Assembly (NCBI GenBank): GCA_026182355.1
Contig: JAPFBL010000369.1
Coordinates: forward strand, 1 to 64,000
Source of the DNA: Hermatobates lingyangjiaoensis
Taxonomy: Eukaryota > Arthropoda > Insecta > Hemiptera > Hermatobatidae
DNA: 64,000 nucleotides
Direction: 5' to 3'
The translations under genes and the position numbers were made by a program. This document shows, piece by piece, positions 1 to 10,210 of the stretch. The notes below the pieces were generated by a model, which saw only the letters and a list, made by a program, of their open reading frames with translations, searched no databases and was not told the origin of the DNA. How positions within the stretch are numbered: position 1 is the stretch's first letter; each line of letters opens with the position of its first letter.

Positions 1-272
1 ATACTCCCCGTACACTCCCCGTACTGTATTGTATACTCCCCGTACACTCCCCGTACTGTACCTCACACTCCCCGTACTGTATCGTACACTCCCCGTACTG
101 TATCGTACACTCCCCGTACTGTATCGCACACTCCCCGTACTGTATTGTATACTCCCCGTACACTCCCCGTACTGTACCTCACACTCCCCGTACTGTATCG
201 TACACTCCCCGTACTGTATCGCACACTCCCCGTACTGTATTGTATACTACCCGTACACTCCCCGTATTGTAT
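1..272. repeat. 21-bp minisatellite (CTCCCCGTACTGTA unit)
   Basis: About 13 tandem copies of a 21-bp unit built on CTCCCCGTACTGTA, with shortened copies in which CTCCCCGTA is directly repeated. The array runs off the left edge of the window. The 115-residue open frame across it is only the repeat read in frame and is not called as a gene. Confidence 0.9.
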
Positions 273-729
273 ACACCTACCATAATATACATCTCATTGT
301 TGTAAGTAAATTCAACTTTCCTATCAGGTTAGCTAGTCATGATCCTCTACGAATACGAGACACTCGTAGACACTAATGATACTAGCAGGTGATTACAAGA
401 CAGCTGATATTCTTTACATAAGTTTTTATTTCTTTAAACAGAAGATCAGCAATTAGAAAAGTAAACAATACTGTAGACGCAAGTAAGAACTAATGATGTT
501 TTATTAATCTACTAGACTTAAAAAGGAGACCATCTAGGCGTGAGGAAGATGGGCGATAGTACTACGAATTATTACTCGAATGAGACAGGAATTCTTACGA
601 ATGGCTGCTCGTAAAGTGAATTGCTCCTCCTACGAGTGAATTGCACTCGTACAACGATCTTCTACTGTACTGTATTCTATTTCAATAACCTCTTAAGAAT
701 ATAGACCTACCATTGTGCATTATATCGGG
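273..729. other. Stretch with no recognised feature
   Basis: A+T-rich sequence between the minisatellite and the SINE. I see no ORF with protein-like composition, no tRNA and no transposon end. Confidence 0.4.
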
Positions 730-1050
730 GGCCAGGCTAGCTCAGTGGTTACGTGCTCACCTCTGAACTGATAGGACCGGGGTTCAATCCTCACCTGGCC
801 ATCGATTTATTCACGCGGGAGGTGAATAAATCTGAACACGTCGACCCTCGGAGAAGGGCGTTAAACCGTCGATCACGATGACTGTACGATGTCAGGTACT
901 CGTTAAAGATCCCTACTCTAAATACATTTGAGTTAGGCAAAATTTAGGACTCCCACTGTAGAATCAATCTTCATTGTGTGGTATCACAAAGGGCTAATGC
1001 TCGGCCTACGTGTGGTCTTTTGTGGGACTACCACTGCAACCTAACCTACG
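730..1050 (+). mobile_element. tRNA-derived SINE, copy 1
   Basis: A tRNA-like head (730-800) opens with GGCCAGG and closes with CCTGGCC, a perfect 7-bp acceptor-type pairing. It carries an A-box-like TAGCTCAGTGG and a B-box-like GGTTCAATCC, the internal promoter expected for RNA polymerase III. The body holds GATTTATTCAC..GTGAATAAAT, CCTCGGAGAAGGGCGTTAA, GTACGATGTCAGG and CATTTGAGTTAGG, then CACTGCAACCTAACCT. A second copy lies at 45373-45690 on the minus strand, and its middle part builds the satellite at 50212-51680. It is not a functional tRNA gene, because the T-arm pairs poorly and a long body follows. Confidence 0.8.
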
Positions 1051-1061
1051 TATTATATACC

Positions 1062-2195
1062 ATGCCAAAAATCACCTAATAATGTAGACCTACCCAGAAA
1101 TATTATATACCATGCCAAGAACTCCTAATAATATAGTACTACATACCATGTCAAGAAGCTCCTAAGAATGTACACCTACCCAAAAATATTATATACCATG
1201 CCAAAAACTCCTAATATTATAGTACTATATACCATGGTAAGAAGCTCCTAATAATGTAGACATACCCAAAAATATTATATACCATGCCAAGAACTCCTAA
1301 TATTATAGTACTATATACGTACAACATACCATGTCAAGAAGCTCCTAATAATGTAGACCTACCCAAAAATATTATATACCATGCCAAGAACTCCTAATAT
1401 TATAGTACTATATGCGTACTACATACCATGTCAAGAAGTTCCTAACAATGTAGACCTACCCAAAAATATTATATACCATGCCAAGAACTCCTAATATTAT
1501 AGTACTATATACGTACTACATACCATGTCAAGAAGCTCCTAACAATGTAGACCTACCCAAAAATATTATATACCATGCCAAGAACTCATAATATTATAGT
1601 ACTATATACGTACTACATATCATGTAAAGAAACTCTTAATAATGTAGACCTACTCAAAAATATTATATACCATGCCAAGAACTCCTAATAATATAATACT
1701 ATATACGTATTATATACAATGTCAAGAACCTCCTAATAATGTAGACCTATCCAAAAATATTATATACCATGCCAAGAACTCCCAATAATATAGTACTACA
1801 TACCATGTCAAAAAGCTCCTAATAATGTAGACCTACTCAAAAATATTATGTACCATGCGAAGAACTCCTAATATTATAGTACTATATACGTACTACATAC
1901 AATGTCAAGAAACTTTTAATAATGTAGACCTACTCAAAAATATTATATACCATGCCAAGAACTCCTAATATTATAGTACTATATACGTACTACATACCAT
2001 GTCAAGAAGCTCCTAACAATGTAGACCTACCCAAAAATATTATATACCATGCCAAGAACTCCTAATATTATAGTACTATATACGTACTACATACCATGTC
2101 AAAAACCTCCTAATAATGAAGACCTACCCAAAAATATTATATACCATGCCAAGAACTCCTAATAATATAGTACTATATACGTACTATATTCTCTA
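1062..2195. repeat. ~95-bp minisatellite, about 12 copies
   Basis: Tandem copies of an A+T-rich unit with AATGTAGACCTACCC, AATATTATATACCATGCC, AAGAACTCCTAATATT and ATACCATGTCAAGAAGCTCC. Full units are about 95-98 bp. Shorter ones lack the TACGTACTAC part. Within each unit two half-units (ATACCATGCCAAGAACTCC and ATACCATGTCAAGAAGCTCC) are themselves related, so the unit is an old dimer. It begins right after the SINE end. Confidence 0.9.
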
Positions 2196-3355
2196 AGAAT
2201 ATAAGAAATACCTGAAATAACTAATGCTAGTATGCTGTTGCTAGTATGCAACATCGTTGACATACCAGCGTCATGATTGGCTGGTAATAGATATATGTTT
2301 ATAGATCAAATGATTTCCATAAACACTTGGTTCATCCACGTTTCGAAACGTATTTTGGACCCAAACAGAAAGTAAGACAAGTGACTTATTTTCTGAATGA
2401 AAAACCGATAGGTGTAGATCATGTAATGGTTTTGTTTCGAAAGGTTGTGGATATTATTTTATTTTTGTGTTATTTGTATTTAATCATAGCTATATATTTC
2501 TTCACCTCAAAAGACGTTAAGGGATGATTTTGAGGTGTTTGCGGGAGGGGGTGGTTTGTATAGCGAGTCAATATAGGGATGAATTGAAGCAAAGGGGGTG
2601 GGCGGCGGGAGGGGGGGGGATATATCGACTTGGCGAGAAGTTGGTATGGTATCGATACAAGGGAAACGATTCGATCATTATCAAGGTCGGAGTTGTTGTG
2701 CGTTTGCGTTGTGACCTCGTAACCCTCCCGCCTCCCTCCTCCCTCCATCATACTAACTCTCTCACACCCTCTTCTTCTTCTTCTTCTTCCCTTCATCCAT
2801 CTCCTCTCACCCCCCCCCCCACCCCCACCGCACACCACCCCTGCACTTCTAAAGGGCCGGCAAAGGACAAGGGTGGGTGGGCGCGGGTGGTAGAGTGGAA
2901 TGGGGGTTACTACACACCGTAGTATTGAATCGACCATAGCATCAAAGTCGAGACAAGCGTTCTTTGACCCCTGAGCCAACATAACCACACACAAAAAAAA
3001 GCCTTAAGTATCCCGAACTGCCCATTAAAAAAAAAAAAAAACAAACACTTTCTACCCTATTCAACTAGTAAAATCAAATCTAAATGATTATTTTATTAAA
3101 ATATTAACATCGACTTCTCACAAGTTCAACTTTTTTGTTTTTAATCATACTGAGGTAAATAGGTAAGAAGAAAGAGTTTAGTCACAAAAGAGGCTTTTTT
3201 ATTCTATGCGTTTCGTGTTTAAAGTCAGTTATACAATATAAATTACAAATTATAAATTAAAATTTATAAAAATAAACGGAAATTATTTACGATAAAATGA
3301 AAAATGAATTATATAAGCAATGGAAGCTGTGGAAAAACAAACTGTCTGACGTTCA
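2196..3355. other. Mixed low-complexity stretch, no gene recognised
   Basis: Contains a G-rich patch (about 2590-2620), a CTT/CCT/C-rich patch (about 2725-2830) and A+T-rich DNA. Open frames of 66, 132 and 174 codons overlap here on both strands, but their composition follows the low-complexity tracts and they match nothing I know. I do not call a gene. Confidence 0.4.
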
Positions 3356-3363
3356 CTGAAGGA

Positions 3364-3645
3364 ATTGGGAGAGAGAGAGAGAGAGAGAGAGTGAGAGGGA
3401 GGGAGGGAGGGAGGGAGAGAGAGTTAGAGGGGGGAAAGGAGTGATTGAGAGAGAGATAGAGAGTATGTCCGAGAAAAAGGAGAGAGAATGAGAGGGAGGG
3501 AGGGAGGAAAAGAGAGAGTTAGAGGGGGGAGAGGAGGGATTGAAAGAGAGATAGAGAGAGTGTACGAGAGAAAGGAGAGAGAGAGAGGGAGAGAGAATTA
3601 GAGGGGGAGAGGAGGGATTGGAGAGAGAGAGAGAAGAATTCTCGA
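3364..3645. repeat. Polypurine tract (GA-rich, ~85-bp unit)
   Basis: Nearly uninterrupted purines on the plus strand, with a recurring block AGAGGGGGAGAGGAGGGATT. The same block occurs in inverse orientation at 4257-4590, so the two tracts form an inverted pair around about 610 bp. Such purine-pyrimidine asymmetric tracts can form triplex structures; that is general knowledge, not shown here. Confidence 0.8.
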
Positions 3646-4256
3646 GGTCGAATTTATTCATTACTCTAGATATTTTACTTATAGTAAAGAAAAAAATAAG
3701 TCGTTACATAACTTTCCTAACACAATCACCTTCATCAATAACAGCCTGAATTTCAAAAATAAAAAAAAACAAAGGCCTAAGTTTCAACAGTTTTGACCTT
3801 TAAGAGGTCAATACAGGTGTAAGAGAATAGAAGTAATAAGGGAATTCAATCTATAATCGACTTGGTTTTAAACAAATTTTTAAAAGTCATTTGTTTTTTA
3901 TATATTTTAATCTCAAAATTTGTTTATAAATTTCTTATTGATTTTATCCGTAAGCCTGTTACGGATGTAAATGTAGACACAATCTAAAGAAATAACTATA
4001 TAGAGCTCTCTAGGAAGTAATAGTGTACTCGTATCATATATAATGGAGTAAGGACTGACAAAGTCACGAAAAAATCCAAGCAGGCCATATTTATAAGTCA
4101 TCAAACTTTAATCAATTATATAATAAATAATAATTTAAAAAAAAGTCTAGAAAATGGAATATCTTCAGTGCAATCTGGGTATGACTTGAGTATTCGTTCA
4201 GTGCGTATAAACACACGGGCAACAAATGATTTTTTGTCTTGAGAAATCAACTTACA
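3646..4256. other. A+T-rich spacer between inverted GA/CT tracts
   Basis: No gene recognised. A sequence near 3680 (TTTTACTTATAGTAAAG) resembles parts of the dispersed repeats called R2 (49.9 and 52.1 kb) and R1 (55.5, 56.6 and 56.9 kb), which hints that this spacer includes a decayed relative. Confidence 0.35.
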
Positions 4257-4526
4257 AAAATCTCTCTCTCTCTCTCCCTCTCTCTCACCCTCTCTCACTC
4301 TCTTTCCTTTCTCTCGCACACTCTGTCTACCTCTCTCTCAATCCCTGCTCTCCCCCTCTAACTCTCTCTCTCTTCCTCACTCTCTCTCTCTCCTTTCTCT
4401 CGCACTCTCGCCCTATCTCTCTCTCCCTCTCTCTATCGCCCCCTCTCTCTCCCTCTCCCTAGGTCTCTACCAATCCCTGCTCTCCCCTTCTAACTCGTTC
4501 TCCCTCACTCTCTCCTTCTCTCTCTC

Positions 4527-4564
<38 letters not shown>

Positions 4565-4590
4565 CTCTCTCTCCCTATCTCTCTCTTTTC
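4257..4590. repeat. Polypyrimidine tract (CT-rich), inverse of 3364-3645
   Basis: CT-rich with blocks such as CAATCCCTGCTCTCCCC and TTTCTCTCGCACACTC that match the reverse complement of the purine tract at 3364-3645. It runs directly into the 164-bp satellite. Confidence 0.8.
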
Positions 4591-6579
4591 TTGTCTTGTA
4601 CTCCCGGGTACACGACTCTTTGGGAGGCAGGTCCTCGCCTGATAGACACGATGCATGTCACAAGCAAGTGTACTTTTCTTTTCCGCTCCCCTGTCTAGCA
4701 CTCAATGACTCACTCCCCCCCCCTCACTCTCTCTCTCTCCCTATCTCTCTCTTTTCTTGTCTTGTACTCCCGGGTACACGACTCTTTGGGAGGCAGGTCC
4801 TCGCCTGATAGACACGATGCATGTCACAAGCAAGTGTACTTTTCTTTTCCTCTCCCCTGTCTAGCACTCAATGACTCACTCCCCCCCTCTCTCTCTCTCT
4901 CCCTATCTCTCTCTTTTCTTGTCTTGTACTCCCGGGTACACGACTCTTTGGGAGGCAGGTCTTCGCCTGATAAGACACGATGCATGTCACAAGCAAGTGT
5001 ACTTTTCTTTTCCGCTCCCCTGTCTAGCACTCAATGACTCACTCCCCCCCCTCTCTCTCTCTCTCCCTATCTCTCTCTTTTCTTGTCTTGTACTCCCGGG
5101 TACACGACTCTTTGGGAGGCAGGTCCTCGCCTGATAGACACGATGCATGTCACAAGCAAGTGTACTTTTCTTTTCCTCTCCCCTCTCTAGCACTCAATGA
5201 CTCACTCCCCCCCCTCTCACTCTCTCTCACCCTATCACTCTCTTTTCTTGTCTTGTACTCCCGGGTACACGACTCTTTGGGAGGCAGGTCTTCGCCTGAT
5301 AAGACACGATGCATGTCACAAGCAAGTGTACTTTTCTTTTCCGCTCCCCTGTCTAGCACTCAATGACTCACTCCCCCCCCTCTCTCTCTCTCTCTCCCTA
5401 TCTCTCTCTTTTCTTGTCTTGTACTCCCGGGTACACGACTCTTTGGGAGGCAGGTCCTCGCCTGATAGACACGATGCATGTCACAAGCAAGTGTACTTTT
5501 CTTTTCCTCTCCCCTGTCTAGCACTCAATGACTCACTCCCCCCCCTCTCTCTCTCTCTCCCTATCTCTCTCTTTTCTTGTCTTGTACTCCCGGGTACACG
5601 ACTCTTTGGGAGGCAGGTCTTCGCCTGATAAGACACGATGCATGTCACAAGCAAGTGTACTTTTCTTTTCCGCTCCCCTGTCTAGCACTCAATGACTCAC
5701 TCCCCCCCCCTCTCTCTCTCTCTCCCTATCTCTCTCTTTTCTTGTCTTGTACTCCCGGGTACACGACTCTTTGGGAGGCAGGTCCTCGCCTGATAGACAC
5801 GATGCATGTCACAAGCAAGTGTACTTTTCTTTTCCTCTCCCCTGTCTAGCACTCAATGACTCACTCCCCCCCCTCTCTCTCTCTCTCTCCCTATCTCTCT
5901 CTTTTCTTGTCTTGTACTCCCGGGTACACGACTCTTTGGGAGGCAGGTCCTCGCCTGATAGACACGATGCATGTCACAAGCAAGTGTACTTTTCTTTTCC
6001 GCTCCCCTGTCTAGCACTCAATGACTCACTCCCCCCCCTCTCTCTCTCTCTCCCTATCTCTCTCTTTTCTTGTCTTGTACTCCCGGGTACACGACTCTTT
6101 GGGAGGCAGGTCCTCGCCTGATAGACACTATGCATGTCACAAGCAAGTGTACTTTTCTTTTCCTCTCCCCTGTCTAGCACTCAATGACTCACTCCCCCCC
6201 CCCTCTCTCTCTCTCTCCATATCTCTCTCTTTTCTTGTCTTGTACTCCCGGGTACACGACTCTTTGGGAGGCAGGTCTTCGCCTGATAAGACACGATGCA
6301 TGTCACAAGCAAGTGTACTTTTCTTTTCCGCTCCCCTGTCTAGCACTCAATGACTCACTCCCCCCCCCTCTCTCTCTCCCTATCTCTCTCTTTTCTTGTC
6401 TTGTACTCCCGGGTACACGACTCTTTGGGAGGCAGGTCCTCGCCTGATAGACACGATGCATGTCACAAGCAAGTGTACTTTTCTTTTCCTCTCCCCTGTC
6501 TAGCACTCAATGACTCACTCCCTCACTCTCTCTCTCTCTCTCTCCTTTCTCTCGCACACTCTTCCTATCTCTCTATCAA

Positions 6580-6616
<37 letters not shown>

Positions 6617-6772
6617 CCTATCTCTCTCTTGTCTTGTACTCGCGGGTACACGACTCTTGGAGAGGCAGGTCCTCGCCTGATAAGACACGATGCATGTCAC
6701 AAGCAAGTGTACTTTTCTTTTCCTCTCCCCTGTCTAGCACTCAATGACTCATTCCCTCCCCTCTCTCTCTCC

Positions 6773-6822
<50 letters not shown>

Positions 6823-7306
6823 ATCTCTCTCTTGTCTTGTCTTGTACTCGCGGGTACACGACTCTTGGAGAGGCAGGTCCTCGCCTGATAAGACACGATG
6901 CATGTCACAAGCAAGTGTACTTTTCTTTTCCGCTCCCCTGTCTAGCACTCAATGACTCACTCCCCCCCCTCTCTCTCTCTCCCTATCTCTCTCTTTTCTT
7001 GTCTTGTACTCCCGGGTACACGACTCTTTGGGAGGCAGGTCCTCGCCTGATAGACACGATTCATGTCACAAGCAAGTGTACTTTTCTTTTCCTCTCCCCT
7101 GTCTAGCACTCAATGACTCACTCCCCCCCCCCTCTCTCTCCTCTCTCCTCTATCTCTATTCTCTCTTGTCTTGTCTTGTACTCGCGGGTACACGACTCTT
7201 TGGAGGCAGGTCTCGCCTGATAGACACGATTCATGTCACAAGCAAGTGTACTTTTCTTTTCCTCTCGCCTGTCTAGCACTCAATGACTCACTCCCCCCCC
7301 CCTCTC

Positions 7307-7355
<49 letters not shown>

Positions 7356-7486
7356 ATCTCTCTCTTGTCTTGTCTTGTACTCGCGGGTACACGACTCTTT
7401 GGGATGCAGGTCCTCGCCTGATAGACACGATGCATGTCACAAGCAAGTGTACTTTTCTTTTCCTCTCCCCTGTCTACCACTCAATG
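4580..7486. repeat. ~164-bp satellite, 17 copies
   Basis: Each unit has CTTGTACTCCCGGGTACACG, GACTCTTTGGGAGGCAGGTC, TCGCCTGATAGACACG, ATGCATGTCACAAGCAAGTG, CTAGCACTCAATGACTCACT and then a C-run and (CT)n of variable length. GGTACACGACTCTT recurs 17 times. The first 12 units alternate strictly between a form with TTCCGCTCCCC and one with TTCCTCTCCCC. Units after 6500 differ (CGCGGGTACACG, expanded CT tracts). The many overlapping open frames here are shadows of the repeat. Confidence 0.95.
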
Positions 7487-7766
7487 AATACTGTTCCCAT
7501 TTGGAGTATGCTAATGATGGCAGGCCGCACGCAACTCTGATACCAATCGCCTTTCCAGCTGTAACTAAATCAATACTATCTCCTAGACAAAGCCAACGGA
7601 TGTCTTTATTAGCTTTTTATCTAAACTCACTCAATAGTGTTGGCTTACTCTGGAAAGAAAGAAAAACAGCCCACTACCGAGAGCTCTTACAACATCGTAC
7701 TTGACATAAATCATTCACAATCTCTTCCACTAGCCTTCCTACATAATGATTAATAGTAACTTCAAT
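7487..7766. other. Unassigned stretch after the satellite
   Basis: Non-repetitive in this window, with moderate G+C and no convincing coding frame. It is the first non-satellite sequence before the PLE mosaic begins at a (TA)n tract. Confidence 0.35.
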
Positions 7767-7785
7767 GTATATATATATATATATA

Positions 7786-8046
7786 ACAGTTTAAAATTGA
7801 AGACAGGTAGCACTCAGTAAAGAAACACACTTACAGACCCAAATTTTCGGCCAATCCGTCTTCAGGAGAAAAGAGAAAGAGAGACCAAGCACTTTATAGG
7901 CGCAACGGCAAGTAAACGACACGGCCCTAGCCGTGTCAAATTGAAAATTTGAGTCAGTAAGTGTGTTTCTTTACTTTTTGAGCTACCTTTCTACAATTTT
8001 TAACTGTTATTGTGTCCAGTTTGGATAGACTTTCCGTTTACCAAGT
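7786..8046. mobile_element. PLE terminal fragment, family B
   Basis: Bounded by (TA)n on both sides. On the minus strand 7840-7868 gives a hammerhead-like core: CTGAAGA, a GG..CC stem, GAAA, then AATTTG. Flanks carry AAGTGTGTTTCTTTAC in inverted copies, so the segment is partly palindromic around 7905-7945. Related pieces lie at 8621, 39141, 39322, 41263 and 43811. Confidence 0.7.
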
Positions 8047-8061
8047 GAATATATATATATA

Positions 8062-8292
8062 TACAACAGATTCAATATTATATCGACCATTTGATAGAAT
8101 AGGTGTGTTATCTAATCGGGATTCGGTCAAATTTTCTAGCTGCAAAAATCAAACTCTCATTGCCGACGTTTCGGTTTTATTTTAAAACCTTTTTCATAGG
8201 CAGAAGTAAGAATTTTTTTAAACTAAGAAAATGAATTTTACATTATTTAAAGGAATAGCAATCTTAACCGGACAAAACCTTCGACTAGACTG
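8062..8292 (-). mobile_element. PLE terminal fragment, family F
   Basis: Minus-strand reading contains a GGTTTT/AAAACC hairpin followed by GAAACGTCGGC, the 3' part of a hammerhead-like motif. The expected CTGANGA box is degraded (about TATGAAA). The fragment ends at 8274-8292 in a sequence (AAAACCTTCGACTAGACTG) that is also the exact centre of the family F palindrome at 16218-16574, so this copy is half of such a palindrome cut at its middle and joined to (TA)n. Confidence 0.7.
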
Positions 8293-8300
8293 TATATATA

Positions 8301-8514
8301 TCAATGATCACACCACAATAAGAAAATGGGAAAACTAGACTAAGACCTTTCAACCGTAACAAGCGGTCTTCGTCAGAGTCAAAAACCCTCAGTTAGGTTT
8401 TTGACTCTGACGAAGACCGCTTGTTACGGTTGAAAAATCTTACTCTTGTTTTCCCATTTTCTTATTGTGGTCTGATCATTGATTGTTACTTCTCGTGTTT
8501 ATGTGAAATCTTTA
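8301..8514. mobile_element. PLE family A palindrome, copy 1
   Basis: Two inverted copies of the family A terminus meet near 8390. Each arm reads outward from TTTTTGACT through CTGACGA, an ACCG/CGGT stem, GAAA and TCTTACTC to TTCTTATTGTGGT and GATCATTGA. The right arm is on the plus strand. (TA)n follows on both sides. Confidence 0.8.
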
Positions 8515-8530
8515 TATATATATATATATA

Positions 8531-8606
8531 ACAAGATTTCACATAAACACGCGAAATAACAATTAATGAAATTTCCCCATTTAATATTGAGGTTTGATCA
8601 TTGAAA
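8531..8606. mobile_element. PLE family A end fragment
   Basis: Holds the outer end TTTCACATAAACACG plus CAATTAATGAA and GGTTTGATCATTGA, with most of the element missing. (TA)n on both sides. Confidence 0.6.
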
Positions 8607-8620
8607 TATATATATATATT

Positions 8621-8910
8621 CACTTGATAAACGTAAAGACGATCCAACTGGACATAATAACAGTTGAACATTGAAGATAGGTAGCACAGAAAGTAAAGAA
8701 ATACACTTACAGACTCAAATTTTTTGGCAATCCGTCTTCATGAGAAAAGAGAAAAAACACGGGTTGCCGTGTCGGTTACTAGCCGTTACCACTACAATGT
8801 GCTTGGTATTCCTTTCTCTTTTCTCCTGAAGACGGATTGCCCGAAAATGTGTGTTTATAAGTGTGTTTGTTTACTTTGTGTGCTACCTATCTTCAATTTT
8901 GAACTGCTAT
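8621..8910. mobile_element. PLE family B palindrome
   Basis: Left arm (minus strand) and right arm (plus strand) of family B. The right-arm motif at 8823-8850 shows CTC, CTGAAGA, a GG..CC stem and GAAAAT. Arms share GATAGGTAGCAC / GTGCTACCTATC. The loop between holds a GC-richer part including a GGGTTGCCGTGTCGG block. Confidence 0.7.
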
Positions 8911-8932
8911 ATAATATATATATATATATATA

Positions 8933-9231
8933 GGACCATGCACTTACAGAGAGGAGCTATCGCCAGACACACCTCCCAGGAACATGGAATAAAACAAACC
9001 AGCCAGGACCTTATACCAAACACCATTATTTTAAAGCAAATTAATGATCCAGCCAGACTACAGATATATGAAGCCTTGAAAATCATGAAACATAACGCAT
9101 TAATTAATCGTCAACACCCCGGGGTTTCACGCATACTGCAGCTACTAGGTGACCAACCACCAGCTACTCGCCCAGTCAACAGCCAGTCACACACAGTATT
9201 CAGACCAGCAACACCTAAGATATGTATATGA
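8933..9231 (+). pseudogene. PLE C-terminal (GIY-YIG endonuclease) fragment
   Basis: The open frame from 8938 reads MHLQRGAIARHTSQEHG, then a line ending LQIYEALKIMKHN and a proline-rich tail, stopping at 9231. The spacing of the conserved H, the E inside L-I-EAL-I and the following N fits the distal half of the GIY-YIG nuclease at the C-terminus of endonuclease-bearing PLEs; the YIG box itself is missing because the fragment starts at a (TA)n junction. The host enzyme would nick target DNA during retrotransposition. This piece cannot be functional. A short 3' UTR (9232-9290) follows before the next (TA)n. Confidence 0.6.
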
Positions 9232-9308
9232 GACAAAATGCCGTAGGGGAAAAATCAAAATGAAGAAAAATAAGCCCTGAGGTCTTCTAAACTATATATA
9301 TATATATA

Positions 9309-9468
9309 AGTTTCCCAGTAATCAGACACAGAACTAAAGAACAAACACACTTACTGTCTCTAATCTACGGTTGAACCATCATCAAAAGATTGGAGATAGC
9401 GACACCAAGCGCACGTGCAAAGCGACGGTTGGAGACCAAATAAGGCCGTTTCAAGTAAGGTAAGAAAT
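9309..9468 (-). mobile_element. PLE terminal fragment, family C
   Basis: Minus strand carries TGATGATGGTTCAACCG..AGATTAGAGACAG, the family C hammerhead-like motif with altered bases in the core. CACACTTACTGTCTC is shared with the copies at 21226 and 40413. Confidence 0.6.
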
Positions 9469-9490
9469 ATAATATATATATATATATATA

Positions 9491-9660
9491 TCAATGATCA
9501 AACCACAATAAGAAATGGGAAAACAAGACTAAGATCTTTCAACCACAACAAGCGGTCTTCGTCAGAGTACAACCGTTGTGACGGTTGAAAGATCTTTTAT
9601 TTTCCCATTTCTTATTGTGGTTTGATCATTGATTGTTATTTTAAAGTGTTACGTGAATTT
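9491..9660. mobile_element. PLE family A palindrome, copy 2
   Basis: Left arm from TCAATGATCAAACCAC to GTCTTCGTCAGAG. The right arm resumes inside the motif (GTGACGGTTGAAAGATC), so the centre has lost one CTGACGA box. (TA)n on both sides. Confidence 0.7.
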
Positions 9661-9676
9661 TTCTTATATATATATG

Positions 9677-9835
9677 TCAATGATAAAACCACAATAAGAA
9701 ATGGGAAAACAAGACTAAGATCTTTCAACCGTAACAAGCGGTCTTCGTCAGAGTCAAAAACCCAACTCTTGTTTTCTTATTTCTTATTGTGGTTTGATCA
9801 TTGATTGTTGTTTCACGTGTTTATGTGAAATCATT
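9677..9835. mobile_element. PLE family A palindrome, copy 3
   Basis: Complete left arm; the right arm starts only at TCTTGTTTTC, so the right hammerhead-like motif is deleted. Outer ends TCAATGAT and ATCATTGATTG are kept. Confidence 0.7.
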
Positions 9836-9855
9836 TTATATATATATATATATAT

Positions 9856-9992
9856 TGTGTGTGTGTGTGTGTGTGTGTTGTGTGTGTGTGTGTGTGTGTG
9901 TATGCGTGTGCTTGTGCATGTGCGTGTGCGTGTGCGTGTTGTGTGTGTGTGTGTGTGTGTGTGTGTTGTGTGTGTGTGTGTTTGTGTTTGTG

Positions 9993-10088
<96 letters not shown>
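9856..10088. repeat. (GT)n microsatellite
   Basis: About 230 bp of TG/GT with TTG interruptions and a (GTGTGC) patch near 9905-9940. It sits between family A and family F fragments. Open frames of poly Cys-Val or Thr-His type on both strands are artefacts of the repeat. Confidence 0.95.
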
Positions 10089-10091
<3 letters not shown>

Positions 10092-10094
10092 AAT

Positions 10095-10210
10095 ACAATA
10101 AAATTTATCAGGACTCGGTTAGTTCTTCAGGTTCAAAATAAACTCTCATTGCCAATGTTACAGTTTCCATTTAAAATATTTTTCACAGTGAGAAGTATAC
10201 TTTTCCTTAA
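10095..10210 (-). mobile_element. PLE family F terminal fragment, decayed
   Basis: TTTATCAGGACTCGGTTAG, CTCTCATTGCCAATGTTACA and TTTAAAATATTTTTCACAG match the family F terminus (compare 60022-60160), with substitutions in the CGTTTCGG box. Confidence 0.55.

Noticed and set aside
730..801. Functional tRNA gene
   Set aside because: The T-arm pairs badly, a SINE body follows, and a second copy has the same body.
2327..2527. 66-codon ORF with a hydrophobic C-terminal half
   Set aside because: No family match, no splice or promoter context, and half of it overlaps A+T-rich sequence; chance is likely.
4596..7704. Many overlapping 60-200 codon frames on both strands
   Set aside because: Shadows of the 164-bp satellite.
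9784..10141. Poly Cys-Val and Thr-His open frames
   Set aside because: They are the (GT)n microsatellite in different frames.
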